64,000 bases of DNA, from positions 62,001-126,000 of the forward strand of contig NZ_BBWU01000001.1 in NCBI RefSeq assembly GCF_000974765.1, in the 5' to 3' direction. The position numbers and the translations under genes are program-made. Source of the DNA: Sphingomonas changbaiensis NBRC 104936 (GTDB lineage: Bacteria; Pseudomonadota; Alphaproteobacteria; Sphingomonadales; Sphingomonadaceae). This document shows positions 60,634-64,000 of this stretch, piece after piece. The notes beneath the pieces were generated by a model. The model did no database searches. It had not been told where the DNA came from and worked only from the letters and a program-made list of their open reading frames with translations. The number at the start of each line of letters is the position of its first letter. Positions within the stretch are counted from its first letter, which is position 1.

Positions 60634-60974
60634 CCGACAAGCGCACCCTCTCGACCGAGCACCAGCGGCCCGGCGACGCCGCCCGGCCGGACGACACGAT
60701 GGACAAGAACCAGGCCCGCACGCCCGAGGACGAGCAGAGCGACCGCGGCAATCCCGCGTTCATTGCCCGAAACGGCGAAGTCCGCGGCTCCGGCGCCGGA
60801 GCGGGCGGCGGCAACATGCGCGAGGATTATGACGACGATGCTGTCGCCGGCGGCGGCGACCTCGCGGATGCGCCGAACGCCAGCGTGGGTGAAGAGGACC
60901 AGATTCACCAGGCGGTGAAGAACCAGTCGACGGTGACGCCGGACGACTATCCGGAGAAGGACCGGGCGCGGTAG
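60630..60974 (+). CDS. Hydrophilic, acidic protein coupled to hemerythrin gene
   Basis: 114 residues, rich in Asp, Glu, Gly, Asn and Arg, with no hydrophobic segment and no cysteine; it looks intrinsically disordered (SDRGNPAFIARNGEVRGSGA, MREDYDDDAVAGGGD). It overlaps the hemerythrin stop as ATGA, so it is translated with it. No family is recognised; possibly a stress-associated disordered protein. Confidence 0.72.
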   Translation: MTDKRTLSTEHQRPGDAARPDDTMDKNQARTPEDEQSDRGNPAFIARNGEVRGSGAGAGGGNMREDYDDDAVAGGGDLADAPNASVGEEDQIHQAVKNQSTVTPDDYPEKDRAR

Positions 60975-60982
60975 CTTTACCT

Positions 60983-61080
60983 CGTCATTCCCGCGAAAGC
61001 GGGAATCCCGCTTCTTCTGCCTTCTTCCCTCGGCCGACGAAAAAAGAAGAAGCGGGACCCCCGCTTTCGCGGGGGTGACG
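60983..61080. repeat. Inverted repeat CGTCATTCCCGCGAAAGCGGGAAT family
   Basis: Left arm CGTCATTCCCGCGAAAGCGG and right arm CCCGCTTTCGCGGGGGTGACG, with inner matches GCTTCTTCT / AGAAGAAGC. Lies between the convergent hydrophilic-protein and radC genes and may terminate both. Confidence 0.85.
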
Positions 61081-61091
61081 GGAGTGTTCTT

Positions 61092-61769
61092 CTAGAGCAA
61101 CCCCGCCGCGCGCATGCTGCTGTGCCCCTGCGCGCCGATGATCACATGGTCGTGCACCTGGATGCCGAGGCGCTTGCCGGCTTCGACGATGTCGCGCGTG
61201 ACGGCGATGTCCTGGCGCGAAGGGGAGGGGTCGCCGCTCGGATGGTTGTGGACCAGGATCAGGCTTGATGCGTGCAGGTCGATCGCGCGGCGGATCACTT
61301 CGCGCGCATACATGGCCGCTTCGCTGGTCGAACCTTCGCTCATCAACTCGTCGCGGATCAGCATGTTCTTCGCGTTGAGATAAAGCACCCGCACCCGTTC
61401 GACGCCGAGATGGGCGAGGTCGGCCCGGAGATAGTCCAGCAGCGCGTTCCAGCTGTTGAGGACTGGACGCGTCTTGATCTCTGCGGCCAAAAGCCGGAGA
61501 GCGGCGGCGTTGACGATTTTCAAGGATGCCACCGCCGTTTCGCTGAAGCCGGCCCGTTCGATCGCCTCGGCATCCGCGGCGAACAATCCGCCGATGCCAC
61601 CGAATTCGTTCAGCAAGCGTTTCGCAAGCGATTTGGTATCGCGGCGCGGGATGAAGACAGCGAGTAGATATTCGACGATTTCGTGGTCGAGCAGCGCGTC
61701 TGGACCGCCGCGCAGCAGCCGCTCGCGCAGGCGCGCGCGGTGGCCTGCCCCTTCGTCTTCCCCCGTCAT
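61092..61769 (-). CDS. radC: RadC/JAB-domain DNA repair protein
   Basis: 225 residues. An N-terminal HhH-like region (GPDALLDHEIVEYLLAVFIP) leads to the MPN+/JAB domain with the metal motif LILVHNHPSGDPSPSRQD. RadC proteins are named for DNA repair, but their activity is not well established; the JAB motif suggests a metalloprotease or nuclease. Length is normal and the start codon agrees with the family N-terminus MTGEDEGAGHRARLRERLL. Confidence 0.9.
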   Translation of the reverse strand: MTGEDEGAGHRARLRERLLRGGPDALLDHEIVEYLLAVFIPRRDTKSLAKRLLNEFGGIGGLFAADAEAIERAGFSETAVASLKIVNAAALRLLAAEIKTRPVLNSWNALLDYLRADLAHLGVERVRVLYLNAKNMLIRDELMSEGSTSEAAMYAREVIRRAIDLHASSLILVHNHPSGDPSPSRQDIAVTRDIVEAGKRLGIQVHDHVIIGAQGHSSMRAAGLL

Positions 61770-61816
61770 GGCCGCCAGGCTTAAGCGGCGGATCGCAACG
61801 GAGCAAATGCCGCGTG

Positions 61817-64000
61817 ATGGCTGAGGCCAATCCGGACGAGCCGGTCACGGCGGTGCGGCGGCGGCGTGGGCGCACGCTGCTGATCGTCGTGCTCGCGGTG
61901 GTGGCTTTGGCGCTCCTCGCACTGTGGCTCGAACGCAAGCCGATCGCGACCGACCTGATCGACCGCGAACTTGCGCGGCGCGGCGTCCCGGCACGGTACG
62001 AGGTGAAACGGATCGGGTTTCGCACCCAGCGGCTGGAAGGCGTCAGCATCGGCGATCCGCAATCTCCCGATCTGACGGCCGATTGGGTCGAGGTCGATCT
62101 GACGCCGACCTTCGGCACGCCTCAGGTCCGGGAAATCCGGGCCGGCGGCGTGCGGCTTCGCGGCCGGCTGGTGAATGGGCGCCTGCGGCTGGGCGCGGTC
62201 GACAAATTGCTGCCTGCCCCCACCGCGGCGCCGTTCCGATTGCCCGATCTTGCGGTCGCGCTCAGCGACGCGCGGCTGGCGCTGGACACGCCGGCAGGCC
62301 GGGTCGATCTTCGCGTCGACGGACGCGGCAATCTCGCCAACGCCTTTGTCGGGCATTACACCGCGGCGGCGCCCGTTCTTGCGCTGGGCGGCTGCACGCT
62401 GACGGCCCTGAGCCTGGAGGGAAGCGTGACCACCCGCGCGGCCCAGCCGAATTTCAGCGGCCCTGCCAAGGCGCAACGACTGGCGTGCGGCAATGTGCAG
62501 GTGGCGGCGATCTCCAGCAATTTCGACGCGACGCTCCAGCCGGGGCTTGATGGGTGGCGCGGTCAGGCCAAGCTTGCCTCCGAAGGCGTGAAAGTCGCGG
62601 ACTGGTCGGCCGACGGCGCGCGCGGTCAGGTCGATTTTGCCGGCGATCCGACGCGGACATCCGGATCGCTGCGGCTCGTCGGATTGGGTGTCGCCGGCCC
62701 GCCGGCCCGCACGCCGCACGCGGAGCTGGGGGGCAGCTATGTCATCGAGGCCGCGCGCCCCGAGCGGCTCGATCAGGGCCCGGCGACTACGGCCACCAGC
62801 ATCCGCTTCGATGGCGGGCTGACGGCGCAGAACGTGGCGCTCGCGAGCGCGCCGCGGCTCGGCGGCTTGGCCGACAGCGTCGCGGGCACGCCGCTTGAGC
62901 CGCTCGCCCGCGCTCTGACGCGCGTCGCGACCGCAGCCGGACGTTCGTCGGACATGCATGCGAGCCTCACTCTCGCGACCCGCGGAGGTGCCGGATCGGT
63001 GCGGATCGCCTCGGCCGAGCTGACCGGCGCCGGCGCGCAGCTTCGCTTTTCGGGCGGTGAGGGCGTGCGGCTAATCTGGCCCGCGGCCGGCACGGTGCAG
63101 GTCGATGGGCAGATCGCGATGACCGGCGAGGGAGTGCCGCGCATCCTGGCCGAGCTGCACCAGAGCGCGCCCGGCGCGCCGATCTCCGGCCTTGTGCAGA
63201 TGGCGCCGTTCGAGGCGGCCGACGCGCGGGTGGCGATCGCGCCGGTGCGGTTCGACAATGGCCGCTTCAGCACCGTGCTGACCGCAAGCGGTCCGCTGGC
63301 CGGCGGTCGGATCGAAGGCGCGACGCTACCGCTCGAAGGGCGACTGGGACCGGCTGGCCTGGTGCTCAATCCGCGCTGTGTTCCGGTCGGGTTCGAGAGC
63401 CTGGCCGTTTCCGGTCTCAAGCTGGAACCGGCGCAGCTGCGGCTGTGCCCGGTCGGCCCCGCGCTGGTCGCGAACGGGCGCGTCACCGGTGCGGTGGAGG
63501 CGCCGCGTCTGCGCGGGACGCTCGGCTCGAGCCCGATTACGCTCGCGGCCGACCGGGTGAGGTTCGGCGGCGCTGGCTTCAATGTCGCCAACCTGGCCGC
63601 GCGGCTGGGCTCGGCCGAACGGGTCAGCCGCCTTGAGGTGACCGAGCTGAGCAGCACGCCCGGGCAGGGGATCGGCGGCCGCTTCGCCGGCGCGACCGGC
63701 CAGATCGGCAATGTGCCGCTGATCGTCAGCGACGCAGCCGGGCGCTGGCGTTTCGCGGACGGCGGGCTGGCTGTCTCGGGCGGCCTGACACTGTCGGATG
63801 CGCTCAAACCCGCGCGCTTCAACCCGCTCGTCTCGCATGATGTCGCGCTCCGTATTCGCGGCCAGGCGCTGACCGCGACCGGCACGCTGATCGAGCCGCA
63901 AAGCGGCGCGCGCGTCGCCGCAGTCGATCTGCGCCATGATCTGGGAAGCGGGATCGGCAGCGCCGATATCGGCGTCGACCGCCTCACATTCGGGCCGGGC
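61817..64000 (+). CDS. YdbH/AsmA-like inner-membrane-anchored periplasmic protein (3' end outside window)
   Basis: 728 codons are visible and the frame is open at the window end. The ATG at 61817 is preceded by an adjacent GTG (61814). A basic N-terminus (VRRRRGRT) precedes a transmembrane helix (LLIVVLAVVALALLALW), followed by a long repetitive beta-rich region with alternating segments such as RYEVKRIGFRTQRLEGVSIG and DLTADWVEVDLTPTFG. This resembles YdbH and AsmA-like/translocation-type proteins that bridge the periplasm and help carry phospholipids to the outer membrane. The family assignment is by pattern and the C-terminus is missing. Confidence 0.75.
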   Translation, partial: MAEANPDEPVTAVRRRRGRTLLIVVLAVVALALLALWLERKPIATDLIDRELARRGVPARYEVKRIGFRTQRLEGVSIGDPQSPDLTADWVEVDLTPTFGTPQVREIRAGGVRLRGRLVNGRLRLGAVDKLLPAPTAAPFRLPDLAVALSDARLALDTPAGRVDLRVDGRGNLANAFVGHYTAAAPVLALGGCTLTALSLEGSVTTRAAQPNFSGPAKAQRLACGNVQVAAISSNFDATLQPGLDGWRGQAKLASEGVKVADWSADGARGQVDFAGDPTRTSGSLRLVGLGVAGPPARTPHAELGGSYVIEAARPERLDQGPATTATSIRFDGGLTAQNVALASAPRLGGLADSVAGTPLEPLARALTRVATAAGRSSDMHASLTLATRGGAGSVRIASAELTGAGAQLRFSGGEGVRLIWPAAGTVQVDGQIAMTGEGVPRILAELHQSAPGAPISGLVQMAPFEAADARVAIAPVRFDNGRFSTVLTASGPLAGGRIEGATLPLEGRLGPAGLVLNPRCVPVGFESLAVSGLKLEPAQLRLCPVGPALVANGRVTGAVEAPRLRGTLGSSPITLAADRVRFGGAGFNVANLAARLGSAERVSRLEVTELSSTPGQGIGGRFAGATGQIGNVPLIVSDAAGRWRFADGGLAVSGGLTLSDALKPARFNPLVSHDVALRIRGQALTATGTLIEPQSGARVAAVDLRHDLGSGIGSADIGVDRLTFGPG

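Overview
The window is a gene-dense, high-GC chromosomal segment of an alphaproteobacterium, most likely a sphingomonad (Sphingomonas-like). This is inferred from a PEPxxWA-type PEP-CTERM protein, an Anbu peptide-tagging operon, a RHH-less PutA, the pdhC/lpdA pair and many palindromic intergenic repeats. I see no rRNA, tRNA, CRISPR array, prophage or classical insertion sequence.

Layout. 1-8941: end of a PiT phosphate permease, a TonB receptor / YfiR-like / hybrid histidine kinase triad, and pstSCAB with PhoB-type boxes but no phoU. 8949-13789 (minus): a DoxX-like/YCII pair and the Anbu operon (circularly permuted ATP-grasp, alpha-E, transglutaminase, Anbu). 13904-21778: PEP-CTERM protein, threonine aldolase-like enzyme, EamA exporter, epimerase, M48 protease, desaturase, PPOX protein, thiolase and MaoC hydratase. 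21863-30984: PutA, extensin-like protein, NUDIX, LysR/pirin/WrbA, RluA-type synthase, ArfB, fRMsr and USP. 31110-34326: pdhC and lpdA split by a DUF559 nuclease gene with 60-bp inverted ends. 34486-40330: cupin, DUF4142, amidohydrolase, PAP2, dicarboxylate symporter and QueC. 40530-48114: a candidate sRNA, a CcmI-like TPR protein and a redox cluster. 48118-54777: mostly unrelated housekeeping and accessory genes, including a solitary mreB. 54851-59355: a methionine salvage locus (aminotransferase, FMN reductase, mtnB, mtnD, mtnC, mtnA). 59356-64000: DUF4142, hemerythrin, RadC and the start of a YdbH/AsmA-like protein.

The most unusual system is at 41728-48114. It encodes an 835-residue protein joining a FAD/NAD(P) reductase, two cyclic-nucleotide-binding domains and four [4Fe-4S] clusters. 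Next come a five-helix cytochrome b-like membrane protein, an FHA-TM-decaheme cytochrome c fusion, and a class III cyclic-nucleotide phosphodiesterase. The divergent promoter region carries a CRP-like palindrome. The reading offered here is a cNMP- and phosphorylation-gated electron conduit from NAD(P)H to the periplasm; this is inference from domains and order.

A second theme is dispersed palindromic repeats of at least four families. They lie between genes, inside reading frames (putA and pdhC linkers, an epimerase), and at gene ends (queC stop, start of the RluA-type gene). One pair forms the ends of the DUF559 unit. Start coordinates were chosen by protein-family start, Shine-Dalgarno sequence and overlap with the upstream gene. 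Four genes use TTG starts in a TTGA overlap with the preceding stop.
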